Positions 48,315-57,462 of a stretch of DNA of 64,000 nucleotides are shown here, one piece after another. The translations under genes were made by a program, and so were the position numbers. The notes beneath the pieces were generated by a model that saw nothing but the letters and a program-made list of their open reading frames with translations, had not been told where the DNA came from and did no database searches. The DNA lies in NCBI GenBank assembly GCA_031292255.1, contig JARLHN010000008.1:124001-188000 (forward strand), read 5' to 3'. Numbering within the stretch: position 1 is the first letter of the stretch; each line of letters begins with the position of its first letter. The DNA is from Oryzomonas sp. (GTDB taxonomy: Bacteria; Desulfobacterota; Desulfuromonadia; Geobacterales; Pseudopelobacteraceae).

Positions 48315-51305
48315 TCACAGTTCCCTCAATGTTTTCTGCCAGGCTTCCTTCAACTCCGCCAGCCCCGCCTTGACGACGGGAGCACTGGAAAGGCCGGCAA
48401 TAGTTACCATCGGCTCAGCCGTCACCACGCCGATGGAGGCGAAACAGTTGCCGCTCATGACCGACTCGAACTCGTCCCGCTTCTCGGGATGGACCGTGAC
48501 CAGGTGGCGTGATGCCGATTCGCTGAATAACAGCGTCGCATCGGATCTGCCCGCCACGTCCCCCTTCCAGAGCACTCGCGAGAGATCCAGGCTGATGCCG
48601 TACCCCCCCGCAAAGGCCGATTCGGCAGCCGCCACGGCCAGGCCTCCGTCGGAAAGGTCGTGGCAGGAGGCCACCGCCCCCTGCATGACCGCCTGGTGGT
48701 AGGCCTGGTAACGCCGGTAAGCCCGGCCGGTGTCCACCTGGGGCACCTTGTTGCCGATGGCGCCCGTGAGGGCGAAATACTCCGATCCGCCCAGTTCGTC
48801 GCCGGTCTTGCCCAAAAGGTACACGATGTCGCCGGGCCTTTTCACGTCCATGGTGACGGCCTTGCGGGCGTCCTCGATCTTGCCGATCACCGAGAAGAGA
48901 AGGGTCGGCGGGATGGATATCTTGGTTGTGCCGTCGTAGAAATCGTTCTTCATGGAATCCTTGCCCGAGATCAGGGGCAGGTTGTAGTCCATGCAGATGT
49001 CGTACAGCGCCTGGTTGGAGCGCACCAGTTGGGCCATCTTGTAGGGGCCGTCCGGGGTCTTTTCCGACAGGACCGGGTCACACCAGCAGAAGTTGTCCAG
49101 GCCGGCCACCAGGCCGAGTGAGCCGCCAACGGCCACATAGTTGCGCAGGGCCTCGTCGATGGCATTGGCGGTCATGTGGTAGGTATCGATGTCGGAATAG
49201 CGCGGACAGATGCCATGGGCCGTCACCACGCCTTCGAAGGAGTCCAGGATCGGCCGCACCACGGCCGCGTCGGAGGGCCCGTCGTTGGCAACGCCGCTGA
49301 ACGGCTTGACCACCGAGCCCCCCTGGACCTCGTGGTCATACCGCCGCACCACCGACTCCTTGGAGCAGATGTTGAGCGACGAGAGCAGGGCCGCCAGATC
49401 GTCGGAGTAGTCACCCTTGATCTCCACGGCCGGCTCGGCATGCCGGGGCGGCTCCCATTTGGCGGGCAGTTGCATGGGGGGCAGCCCCTCGTGCATGAAC
49501 GCCATCGGCAGCCAGGCCACGGTGCGGCCATCGTAGAGGACATGGAATACGCCGTTGTCGGTAAACTCCCCCAGCACCGTGGCCTCGACGCCGAAACGCG
49601 CGGCCATTGACAGGAACTCGTCGATCCGCTCGGGCGGCACCGCCAGGGACATGCGTTCCTGGGCTTCGGAGATGAGGATCTCCCACGGGTTGAGGCCCGG
49701 ATACTTGAGAGGCGCCTTTGCCAGGTCCATCCGGCAGCCGCCGCACTCGCCGGCCATCTCCCCCACCGATGAGGAAAGCCCCCCGGCGCCGTTGTCGGTG
49801 ATGAAGCGGTAGAGCGCCTTGTCCCGCGCCCGGATCAGGAAGTCGAACATGCGCTTCTGGGTGATGGGGTCGCCGATCTGCACCGCCGTGACCGGCGAGT
49901 TCTCGTTCAATTCTTCGGACGAAAAGGTCGCGCCGTGAATGCCGTCCTTGCCGATACGGCCGCCGGTCATCACGATCAGGTCCCCCGGCTGGATGGACTT
50001 TTCATAGCCCGGAGTGCCGTTGATCTCAAGCGGCATGATCCCTGCCGTACCGCAGAACACCAGCGGCTTGCCGGCAAAACGCTCGTCAAAGACCAGCGAA
50101 CCGTTGACCGTGGGAATGCCGCTCTTGTTGCCGCCATGCTCCACACCCTCCACCACCCCTTCGTAGATGCGGCGGGGATGGAGCAGGCGCGCAGGGAGCG
50201 GTTTTTCGTAAAACGGATCGGCAAAGCAGAACACGTCGGTATTGAAGATCAGTCTGGCCCCCTGGCCGGTGCCGAAGGGGTCGCGGTTGACGCCGACAAT
50301 GCCGGTCAGCGCCCCGCCATAGGGGTCCAGGGCCGACGGCGAGTTATGGGTTTCAACCTTGAAGACCAGCGACTGTTGATCGTTGAACCGGATCACCCCG
50401 GCGTTGTCCTTGAACACCGATAGACAGAAGTCCCCGTCGCCCAGCTTTGCGCGCACGTCACTGGTGGTACGCTGGATAAACGACTTGAACAGTGATTTGA
50501 TCTCCTGCTTGTTGCCATGTTCATCCTCGTACTGCACCGTGCCGGAAAAGATCTTGTGTTTGCAATGTTCCGACCAGGTCTGGGCCAGACACTCCAGCTC
50601 CACGTCGGTCGGGCAGGCGCCCAGCCCCACCGTGGCACGTTCCGCCACCACTTGGGGCTCACGATAATGGGCCTGGATGATCCGCATCTCTTCCAGGGTC
50701 AGGGCCAGCACCCCCTCCTTGCTGATCCGGAGCAGTTCTTCGTCGGAGACGTCAAGGTCGATTTCCCTGACTTCGGCCTTGATGTCGCCCAGCACCTTGG
50801 GGACTAATGGCGAAAAACCGCGCCTTGCCATGAAATCAGCCGCGGAAAGTACGCTGTAGCGCTGTATGAGGGTGTTGCACAAAAGGCCGGTGGCGATCCG
50901 CTCCACATCGGACACCCCAAAGGCGCCTTTCAGCAAAAACTGCACTGAATAGTAGACCCCCTCGCCTGCGGCAAAAGGGCGGCCGGTCAGATATTCGACG
51001 GCTTCGCGGGCAGTGCGCCCCACGTTGTCGGTCACGCCGGGACGGAAACCCACCTCGACGGCACAATCAAAGCCGGCCCCCAAGGGGCGATCAATGCTCC
51101 ACTCCTGGATCACCGGGTCGCTGAACGGTCCGGCGGCCGCCTGCTGGAGCTCTTCCTGCGTCAGGGTGGCATCCACGGTGTAGACGTCGATGGTGCGGAC
51201 CTCGTCAACCGGCAGGTGCAGAAAATGACCGATCTCCCGCTTGATCCGTTCTCCGCGGGCGTCGCGGACGCTCTCCTTCAGGGCCACTTCGATTCTGTGC
51301 GTCAT
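48315..51305 (-). CDS. purL: FGAM synthase, synthetase subunit with fused PurS-like domain
   Basis: At 996 residues it lies between small PurL (about 740) and large PurL (about 1300). The first 75 or so residues resemble PurS (RIEVALKESVRDARGERIKR; VDEVRTIDVYTVDATLTQEE). The two AIRS-like halves follow (KVETHNSPSALDPYGGALTG, DNGAGGLSSSVGEMAGECGG, HDLSDGGLAVAAAESAFAGG). No glutaminase domain is attached; that function is the adjacent purQ. It starts the purL-purQ-purF-pyrE cluster. Confidence 0.96.
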   Translation of the reverse strand: MTHRIEVALKESVRDARGERIKREIGHFLHLPVDEVRTIDVYTVDATLTQEELQQAAAGPFSDPVIQEWSIDRPLGAGFDCAVEVGFRPGVTDNVGRTAREAVEYLTGRPFAAGEGVYYSVQFLLKGAFGVSDVERIATGLLCNTLIQRYSVLSAADFMARRGFSPLVPKVLGDIKAEVREIDLDVSDEELLRISKEGVLALTLEEMRIIQAHYREPQVVAERATVGLGACPTDVELECLAQTWSEHCKHKIFSGTVQYEDEHGNKQEIKSLFKSFIQRTTSDVRAKLGDGDFCLSVFKDNAGVIRFNDQQSLVFKVETHNSPSALDPYGGALTGIVGVNRDPFGTGQGARLIFNTDVFCFADPFYEKPLPARLLHPRRIYEGVVEGVEHGGNKSGIPTVNGSLVFDERFAGKPLVFCGTAGIMPLEINGTPGYEKSIQPGDLIVMTGGRIGKDGIHGATFSSEELNENSPVTAVQIGDPITQKRMFDFLIRARDKALYRFITDNGAGGLSSSVGEMAGECGGCRMDLAKAPLKYPGLNPWEILISEAQERMSLAVPPERIDEFLSMAARFGVEATVLGEFTDNGVFHVLYDGRTVAWLPMAFMHEGLPPMQLPAKWEPPRHAEPAVEIKGDYSDDLAALLSSLNICSKESVVRRYDHEVQGGSVVKPFSGVANDGPSDAAVVRPILDSFEGVVTAHGICPRYSDIDTYHMTANAIDEALRNYVAVGGSLGLVAGLDNFCWCDPVLSEKTPDGPYKMAQLVRSNQALYDICMDYNLPLISGKDSMKNDFYDGTTKISIPPTLLFSVIGKIEDARKAVTMDVKRPGDIVYLLGKTGDELGGSEYFALTGAIGNKVPQVDTGRAYRRYQAYHQAVMQGAVASCHDLSDGGLAVAAAESAFAGGYGISLDLSRVLWKGDVAGRSDATLLFSESASRHLVTVHPEKRDEFESVMSGNCFASIGVVTAEPMVTIAGLSSAPVVKAGLAELKEAWQKTLREL

Positions 51306-51363
51306 GTCAGTTTATTCCTTTTTCCATTATAACTATTCAGCACAGTGCAGTAATCTGCACGTT

Positions 51364-51483
51364 TTAACCTCCCCTCCCTTGACGGGAGGTAAAGGGATTG
51401 AGGGGTGGGTGAAGCGGCGACAGGGGAAAAAATGGCAATTTTCCCCACCCCCTAACCCCCTCCCGCAAGGGGCGGGGGGACTT
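51364..51483. repeat. C-rich intergenic repeat upstream of purL
   Basis: Contains CTCCCCTCCCTTGACGGGAG and CCACCCCCTAACCCCCTCCC followed by GCAAGGGGCGGGGG. It forms two strong hairpins between the mechanosensitive channel gene and purL. Confidence 0.8.
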
Positions 51484-51594
51484 TTCACAATTGTTTTAGT
51501 TATTTTCAGAATATGCCGAATAGTTGCTTTCCATTAAAGCCTCTTGCAAAACTATTGCGGGACCGATCTGCCGTGTTGCCGCTCGCTCGGAAAC

Positions 51595-52725
51595 TCAACG
51601 TACCAAAATATCGGCCTCCTCATGACGTTTTGCCAGAGGCTCCATTATCACCGTCCTGATGGGGAACGGGATTTCAATGCCGTTTTCGTTAAAGCGGCGG
51701 ATGATCAGCGAATTGACCTTATCGGTGTTGGAAAACAGCTGGGAATACTCCTGCACCCAGAAAAAGAGCGACATGTTCAGGGCCGAATCGCCAAAAGAGA
51801 CAAAATATGCTTCCGGCGCCGGGTCGCGCAGCACGTCCTCCACCTCCAGGGCCGCCGACACCAGAATCTCCTTGACCCTATCCACGTCACTGCCGTAAGC
51901 CACGCCGATGTTGATGCACCCCTTGGCGCGGACATCCGGGAAGGCCTGGTTGATCAGCATGGTATTGCACAAGTCCGAGTTGGGGATGATCAGCAGTTGG
52001 TTGTCCAGGGTCCTGATCTTGGTGCTTCGCAGGCCGATATCGCCCACATCCCCCACCTGGCCGCCCACCAGCTGGATGCGGTCGCCGATTCTGAACGGCC
52101 GGTCAAGCATGAGGGTAAACCCGGAGATCATGTTGGCCAGGGTGTCCTTGGCCGCCAGGCCGATGGCCAGCGAACCGATGCCGAGTGCGGTGATCAGCGA
52201 GAAGATGTCGTACTGGAAATGCTTGAGGATGACGAGCAGCGCCGTACCCATCAGAAACAGCATGGCGGTTTTTTCCGCGATCGGGATCATGTGCAGTGAG
52301 ATCAGGGCACCGCTGTTGTGCTGCTGGCCGGCGATATACCACTGCAACAGTTCGTCAAAGGCGTGGTAGATCAGGACGAAGACGATGGCCACCATGGCGA
52401 TGAAAAGGATGCCGGACAGGATCACCACCAGTTTTTCATGCAGCGGCAGGGAGAGGATCGCCAGATAGACGCCCAGCATGATCAGAAGCCGCGAGACATG
52501 GGGGATGACCCGCTGAAGGAGACGGTCGTTCAGGTCGGTGTTGGTGAAGGCGGCCAGCCGTTTGCCCCATTTGTTCAGCATCAGGACGATCAGTTGGGCC
52601 AGCATCCAGAAAAAGGCCAGGATCAGCAGCGCACCCAGTATTTCCTTGGCCCAGAACAGGATGGGGCCATCATCGCCCTGCGGCCGGAAGAGCGCCTGGA
52701 CAAAAGACAGGATTCTACTATTCAC
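51595..52725 (-). CDS. MscS-family small-conductance mechanosensitive channel
   Basis: The start was set at GTG 52725 (encoding M-NSRILSFVQALF), overlapping the purB stop by eight bases; the longer frame lies inside purB in another frame. The 376-residue protein has about five membrane helices, the pore helix and beta domain of MscS (ALGIGSLAIGLAAKDTLANM, DRPFRIGDRIQLVGGQVGDV, NSDLCNTMLINQ) and a C-terminal alpha/beta cage. It acts as a pressure-relief channel or osmotic sensor in the inner membrane. Overlap with purB suggests cotranscription. Confidence 0.9.
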   Translation of the reverse strand: MNSRILSFVQALFRPQGDDGPILFWAKEILGALLILAFFWMLAQLIVLMLNKWGKRLAAFTNTDLNDRLLQRVIPHVSRLLIMLGVYLAILSLPLHEKLVVILSGILFIAMVAIVFVLIYHAFDELLQWYIAGQQHNSGALISLHMIPIAEKTAMLFLMGTALLVILKHFQYDIFSLITALGIGSLAIGLAAKDTLANMISGFTLMLDRPFRIGDRIQLVGGQVGDVGDIGLRSTKIRTLDNQLLIIPNSDLCNTMLINQAFPDVRAKGCINIGVAYGSDVDRVKEILVSAALEVEDVLRDPAPEAYFVSFGDSALNMSLFFWVQEYSQLFSNTDKVNSLIIRRFNENGIEIPFPIRTVIMEPLAKRHEEADILVR

Positions 52726-54013
52726 CGAAGACTCTCTTGAAGATGGTATCGACGTGTTTAAGGTGATAGGCGAGATCGAACGATTCGCGGATCTTGGCTT
52801 CGCCCAGGGCGCCGACCACATCCTGGTCGGCCAGCAGTTCCTCCTGGAAATCCTTGCCCTGTTCCCATACCTTCATGGCGTTGCGCTGCACCAAGCGGTA
52901 GGCGTCCTCGCGCGACACGCCCGCCTGGGTCAGGTCGAGGAGGATCTTCTGGGAGAAGACCAGTCCCTTCATCTTGTTGAGGTTGTCCATCATATTCCCG
53001 GGATAGATCACCAGGTTTTTGATCAAGCCGTTGAGGCGGCGCAGGGAGAAGTCGAGCGCCACCGTGGCATCCGGGGCGATGTAGCGTTCCACCGAGGAGT
53101 GCGAGATGTCCCGCTCGTGCCACAGGGCCACGTTTTCCAGCGCCGGAATGCACATGGAACGGATATAGCGGGCCTGCCCGGTCAGATTTTCCGAGAGGAT
53201 CGGGTTGCGCTTGTGGGGCATGGCCGACGACCCCTTCTGCCCCTTGCTGAAAAATTCCTCCGCCTCCAACACCTCGGTGCGCTGCAGATGGCGGACCTCG
53301 ATGGCTATGCGCTCCAGGGACGATGCGATCAGTGCCAGGACACAAAAATATTCGGCATGACGGTCCCGGGGAATGACTTGGGTCGAGACCGGCTCGGGCG
53401 TGAGCCCCATCTTCTTACAAACGTACTCCTCCACGTAGGGGTCGATGTTGGCGAAGGTGCCGACCGCCCCGGAAATGGCGCCGGTGGCGATGTTCTCGCG
53501 GGCCGCGGTCAGACGCCGGCGGTTGCGCTGCATCTCGGCAAACCAGGAGGCCAGCTTGAGGCCGAAGGTGACCGGTTCGGCATGGATGCCGTGGGAGCGG
53601 CCGATGCAGACGGTATCCTTGTGTTCCAGGGCTCGCTCCTTGATCGACGCGAGCACCATGTCCAAGTCTGCCAGCAGTTCGTCGGCGGCCTGGACCAACT
53701 GCACCGACAGGCAAGTGTCCAGCACGTCGGAGGATGTCATCCCCTGGTGGATGAAACGCGCCTCGGGCCCCACATATTCGGCCACAGAGGTAAGGAATGC
53801 GATCACGTCGTGTTTGACTTCGGCCTCGATGGCATCGATGCGGGCGATGTCGAAGTTCCCCTTTTCGCGAATGACCGGCACCACCTCCTTGGGGATGACG
53901 CCCAGTTCGGCTTGGGCCTCGCAGGCCAGGGTCTCTATCTCCAGCCAGATGCGGAAGCGGTTTTCAGGTTCCCAGATGTGGGCCATTTCGGGGCGGGTAT
54001 AACGAGGTATCAT
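52718..54013 (-). CDS. purB: Adenylosuccinate lyase
   Basis: The 431-residue protein begins MIPRYTRPEMAHIWEPENRF. The fumarase/aspartase superfamily signature is GSSAMPHKRNP, with GMTSSDVLDTCLSVQL and RSHGIHAEPVTFG as the other active-site regions. It acts twice in purine synthesis, at SAICAR and adenylosuccinate. It is of Bacillus-type length. It heads a two-gene unit with the MscS-like channel. Confidence 0.97.
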   Translation of the reverse strand: MIPRYTRPEMAHIWEPENRFRIWLEIETLACEAQAELGVIPKEVVPVIREKGNFDIARIDAIEAEVKHDVIAFLTSVAEYVGPEARFIHQGMTSSDVLDTCLSVQLVQAADELLADLDMVLASIKERALEHKDTVCIGRSHGIHAEPVTFGLKLASWFAEMQRNRRRLTAARENIATGAISGAVGTFANIDPYVEEYVCKKMGLTPEPVSTQVIPRDRHAEYFCVLALIASSLERIAIEVRHLQRTEVLEAEEFFSKGQKGSSAMPHKRNPILSENLTGQARYIRSMCIPALENVALWHERDISHSSVERYIAPDATVALDFSLRRLNGLIKNLVIYPGNMMDNLNKMKGLVFSQKILLDLTQAGVSREDAYRLVQRNAMKVWEQGKDFQEELLADQDVVGALGEAKIRESFDLAYHLKHVDTIFKRVFGE

Positions 54014-54121
54014 GCAATTAACTCCTGGTAAATTTTAGTAATTTTCGATTTGGCAGTTGCAATTTGCCTCCCCTCCAGCCAAGAAGGGGGTTGTCGATGA
54101 TAAGAAAAATTAAAACCGCAA

Positions 54122-54221
54122 CACGCGGATACCATCGGATAAATTCTGATAACAATCTGATTTTAAACCTGAAAACGTTTGATCCGATGTTAATCCGAAG
54201 TTATCATATGTGATCCGCGTG
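54122..54221. repeat. Inverted-repeat intergenic element upstream of purB
   Basis: CACGCGGAT at the left end matches ATCCGCGTG at the right, and CATCGGAT matches ATCCGATG. The flanking GATAAC/GTTATC also pairs. The whole is about 100 bp and lies in the 236-base gap before purB. Confidence 0.65.
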
Positions 54222-54249
54222 CCATGGTAAATTTCAGATTCTGGCGCAG

Positions 54250-55020
54250 TCAGATCGTCATAACCGCACTCGCGCTGTACTGGTCGCCGATCACGATCCG
54301 GGGGTCGCAGACGTTCTGGTCGCGCAGAAAGGTTTCGGTGGTGCGGACCACGTGGTCCGGATGGTTGTTGATCTCGGAAAGGTGGGCCATCACCAGCGCC
54401 TCCAGCCCGGCGTGGGCCAGATCGAACAGCAGCTCCAGCGACTCATCGTTGGAGAGATGGCCGTGGCGCGACTTGATGCGCTGCTTCAACTCCCACGGAT
54501 AGGGGCCGTTCATCAGCATCTCCACATCGTGGTTCGATTCCAGGTTCAACGCCCGGCAACAACGCAACTTTTCCGTCACCAACCGGGTGACGATCCCCAG
54601 ATCGGTGGCCGAACCGCAACGTCCCTCCCGCGACTCCAAGACAAAGCCGACCGGGTCACAGGCGTCGTGGGTGATGGGGAACGGATCGACCTCAACATCG
54701 CGAAGCATCAGGGCGCAACCGGCCTCGAACTCGATCAGGTGCGCCTTGTGCAGGTATTTTTCCGCCTTTTTGCATACCAGGTGACTGGCGATTACCGGCA
54801 CCTTGAACTTGCGGGCAAAGGCCCCCACGCTCCGGATATGGTCGATATGCTCGTGACTGACCAGCACGGCATGCACACGAGCGGCATCGATCCCCTGGGC
54901 CTCCATGCGCAGCAATGTCTCGCGCAGCGACAACCCCACGTCGATCAACAGGCGCGTGTCGCCGGTTTCGACGTACAGACAGTTTCCTTTGCTGCCGCTG
55001 GCCAGCGAACAGATTTTCAC
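54250..55020 (-). CDS. Metallo-beta-lactamase fold hydrolase (YycJ/WalJ-like)
   Basis: The GTG at 55020 (encoding M-KICSLASGSKGNCLYVET) was chosen because the family begins this way and GGAGTCC precedes it. The 256-residue protein carries the metal site VLVSHEHIDH (HXHXDH) and HLSEINNHPDH, typical of the YycJ/WalJ exonuclease-like branch. Its role is probably DNA or RNA processing. It is monocistronic, about 240 bases from the cheW stop. Confidence 0.9.
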   Translation of the reverse strand: MKICSLASGSKGNCLYVETGDTRLLIDVGLSLRETLLRMEAQGIDAARVHAVLVSHEHIDHIRSVGAFARKFKVPVIASHLVCKKAEKYLHKAHLIEFEAGCALMLRDVEVDPFPITHDACDPVGFVLESREGRCGSATDLGIVTRLVTEKLRCCRALNLESNHDVEMLMNGPYPWELKQRIKSRHGHLSNDESLELLFDLAHAGLEALVMAHLSEINNHPDHVVRTTETFLRDQNVCDPRIVIGDQYSASAVMTI

Positions 55021-55257
55021 ACGGACTCCAGGATTCCCGGACTGACGAAGCACATGTCGCGAACGACACGACAACAGAAGAATATAAGATAGTTAAGTTA
55101 ACGCACGACGACGTTTATGCGGCTTGATGATAACCTTTATTTTATACTCGAAGAGCGGAATAGTTTCAAGGTTAATCATGGCGGTCACGTGACACGATCC
55201 TTGCCACGAAGCACGGAGACGGCTCTTCGCTGTTTCAAGCGGGCAATCATGGCAAGG

Positions 55258-55758
55258 TCATTCCAGCGTCTCGAAGACCGCCTTTTCCTCGTCGCTGAAC
55301 AGACGGTTGAGATCGAGCACTATCAAGAGCCGATCAGCGTGGTTGACCACCCCGGTAATGCACTCCTGGGCCGTGTTCCCCTGCACGATGCCCGGCGGCG
55401 GCTGGATCTCGGCCGAGGATATGCGGATCACCTCCGCCACCGCATCCACTATGAAGCCGGTCAGGCTGTCGCCCACCTCCATCACCAGGATACGGCTCTG
55501 GCGGTCGTGGTCCCGGTCCATTAAACTGAAGCGTTTGCGTAATGATACGATCGGCACCACCATGCCGCGCAGGTTGATGATGCCGTCCACATAATCCGGG
55601 GTGTTGGGCATCTTGGTGACGGACGGCATGCGGATGATCTCCCGCACCGTCAGTACATCGATGCCGTACTCTTCCCCATCCAGTTCGAAGCTGACCAACT
55701 GGATGATCTCGTTGGATGTTTTAGTCACTTCTCCTTTTACAGCCGGCAAGTTGTTCAT
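55258..55758 (-). CDS. cheW: Chemotaxis coupling protein CheW
   Basis: The 166-residue CheW has IIQLVSFELDGEEYGIDVLT, VREIIRMP, PDYVDGIINLRGMVVPIVSL and LTGFIVDAVAEVIRI, all standard. CheW couples chemoreceptors to CheA. It lies immediately downstream of a decayed chemoreceptor gene (55769-56119), probably its former partner. No cheA is in the window. Confidence 0.95.
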   Translation of the reverse strand: MNNLPAVKGEVTKTSNEIIQLVSFELDGEEYGIDVLTVREIIRMPSVTKMPNTPDYVDGIINLRGMVVPIVSLRKRFSLMDRDHDRQSRILVMEVGDSLTGFIVDAVAEVIRISSAEIQPPPGIVQGNTAQECITGVVNHADRLLIVLDLNRLFSDEEKAVFETLE

Positions 55759-55768
55759 GGTCGTCCCC

Positions 55769-56119
55769 TTAGGCCAGCCGGAAGCGGCTGACGAGATTTT
55801 GAAGTTCCTGGGCCTGGTCGGCCAGTCTTGTTTAGCCGCGACAATGCCAGCACCTTGTCTCTTACGGTAGCCACTTCGATAAGGACCGCGCGATCATCGG
55901 CCAACATTTTCTTGTCCTTGTCGTCGGAGACGAGCGGCTCATAATCCTTCAGCGCCTTATCAATTCGCTCCCGGTCTTCGCTGATCGCCTTCTCGATGTT
56001 GGCCATCGCAGTGTCATCGGTATTGAGCACGTGCTGGTAGGTTTTCTTTGTAATATCGCCATAGCCCTTCATGACCTTGCCCAGCACGACAATGCTGGGC
56101 AAGGTTTGATCGGGGTCGT
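55769..56119 (-). pseudogene. Methyl-accepting chemotaxis protein, large internal deletion
   Basis: On the minus strand one frame encodes part of a 4-helix-bundle ligand-binding domain (KGYGDITKKTYQHVLNTDDT, AISEDRERIDKALKDYEPLV, VATVRDKVLALSRLN). Then the frame changes, and the extreme receptor C-terminus (LADQAQELQNLVSRFRLA, stop at 55769-55771) follows at once. The HAMP and whole signalling domain are missing, as are the first residues. The remnant lies between xerD and cheW. Confidence 0.85.
56075..56102 (-). terminator. Perfect hairpin after xerD
   Basis: CTTGCCCAGCA/TGCTGGGCAAG with a six-base loop, 18 bases past the xerD stop. It lacks a T tract and overlaps the chemoreceptor relic frame. 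Confidence 0.5.
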
Positions 56120-57007
56120 TTACCCCCGTGGATGGATCTGTTGGTGCAGCCGTTTCAGCCGCTCGCGGGTGACGTGGGTGTAGATCTGGGTTGTGGAGAG
56201 GTCGGCATGCCCAAGCATGATCTGCACGCTGCGCAGGTCGGCGCCGTTTTCCAGCAGGTGGGTGGCAAAGGAGTGCCGCAGGGTGTGGGGCGAAATGCTC
56301 TTGCGGATGCCGGCCAGCAAGGCCCGTTTCTTGACGATATTCCAGAATGCCTGGCGGCTCATGTCCATGCCCAGGCGGGAAAGGAAAAGAAAGGGGTTCG
56401 CCCCCGGCGGGTCGAGTTTGGCGCGTACAACAGCAAGATACGTCCCGACCTTGTCGCGGGCCGATTCGCCGATCGGCACCAGCCGTTCCTTGTTGCCCTT
56501 CCCCACCGTCATCAAGTAACCTGAGTCCAGGTTGACCTCCCGCCGCTTGAGGCCGACCAGTTCCGAAACCCGCAGGCCGGTGGCATAGAGCAACTCCAGC
56601 ATGGCCAGGTCGCGGACGTTCTCGGCCGTGGTACCTGCGCAGGCGGCGAACAGGGCATCCACCTCCTGGGCCGTGAGGAACCCCGGCAGCTTGTGCAGGA
56701 TGCGGGGCGCTTCGATAATCGAGGCCGGATTGTTTTCGGCGTAGTTTTCCACCATCAGGAACCTGTGGAACATGCGAATCGCGGAGAGGCCGCGCGCCCG
56801 GCTTCGCGGACCGATCCCCCGGTCTTTCAGCCGTCCCATGAAGAGTGCGATATCCGTGGACTTCACGCTGTCGGGAGCCGTACACCCCTGTTTATCGAGA
56901 AAATCGAGGTAGCGGGCCAAGTCGCGGCTGTAGGCCTCCCGGGTGTTGGCCGAGAGCCCCTTTTCCACGGCCAGATAACTTATGAACAGGTCGAGGTAGT
57001 CGTTCAT
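56120..57007 (-). CDS. xerD: Tyrosine recombinase XerD
   Basis: Start at [20 protein letters not shown] (57007), which overlaps the upstream gene stop by four bases. The 295-residue protein has the SAM-like N-terminal domain and a catalytic domain with Arg in [40 protein letters not shown] (catalytic Tyr). Length and N-terminus fit chromosomal XerD rather than an element-borne integrase. The partner XerC is not in the window. Confidence 0.9.
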   Translation of the reverse strand: MNDYLDLFISYLAVEKGLSANTREAYSRDLARYLDFLDKQGCTAPDSVKSTDIALFMGRLKDRGIGPRSRARGLSAIRMFHRFLMVENYAENNPASIIEAPRILHKLPGFLTAQEVDALFAACAGTTAENVRDLAMLELLYATGLRVSELVGLKRREVNLDSGYLMTVGKGNKERLVPIGESARDKVGTYLAVVRAKLDPPGANPFLFLSRLGMDMSRQAFWNIVKKRALLAGIRKSISPHTLRHSFATHLLENGADLRSVQIMLGHADLSTTQIYTHVTRERLKRLHQQIHPRG

Positions 57008-57231
57008 GGTGTTGTCGTCTTCCACCTCAAATACAATTCATCAACCTTATCCCTGGCCCAAGGGGTTCTCCTCAAAAACTTCAAACTGGACCCAATGCTC
57101 GGGTCATGGGTAAAACATTTGATATCGATCTTTTTTCCCAATTCCGCCCAGCCGTAATGATCGACCAGTTCGGTCAGCATCATCTTCAGGGTGACGCCGT
57201 GCAGAGGGTCGCTGAATTGCTTTTCTGTCAT
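57004..57231 (-). CDS. VF530-family (DUF2132) DNA-binding protein
   Basis: A 75-residue protein with the complete family pattern: [40 protein letters not shown] and [17 protein letters not shown]. The family is small, helical and conserved in many proteobacteria, and has been described as DNA-binding. It is translationally coupled to xerD. Confidence 0.92.
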   Translation of the reverse strand: MTEKQFSDPLHGVTLKMMLTELVDHYGWAELGKKIDIKCFTHDPSIGSSLKFLRRTPWARDKVDELYLRWKTTTP

Positions 57232-57243
57232 GTTCTGGCCCTC

Positions 57244-57403
57244 GTGTCACGTGCGGTTAGTTCGTGCTCGTAATTCCGGCTCTTTTGACTGCTGCCGTCG
57301 TTGCGTCTCCTTGATGTAGACCCTGCTACACCTACGTCGCCGCGTCTTGGCACCAGCCAAAACAGCAGAGGAATTATTTCCCACGACTAACCGCACGGAA
57401 CAC
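57244..57403. repeat. Palindrome-ended intergenic element, copy B
   Basis: Bounded by GTGTCACGTGCGGTTAGTTC and ACGACTAACCGCACGGAACAC, and homologous (opposite orientation) to the element at 9910-10039 in the V-ATPase operon. Relative to that copy it carries about 27 extra bases (GACTGCTGCCGTCGTTGCG) in the middle. Confidence 0.82.
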
Positions 57404-57462
57404 CGTGAAGACGCAAAATCCGCTTTTGGGGGTCGTCCGTCACGATACTGCCCAACCGGGGG

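Noticed and set aside
56120-57007. Phage or island integrase
   Set aside because: Length, N-terminus and coupling to a VF530-family gene fit chromosomal XerD; no element lies next to it.
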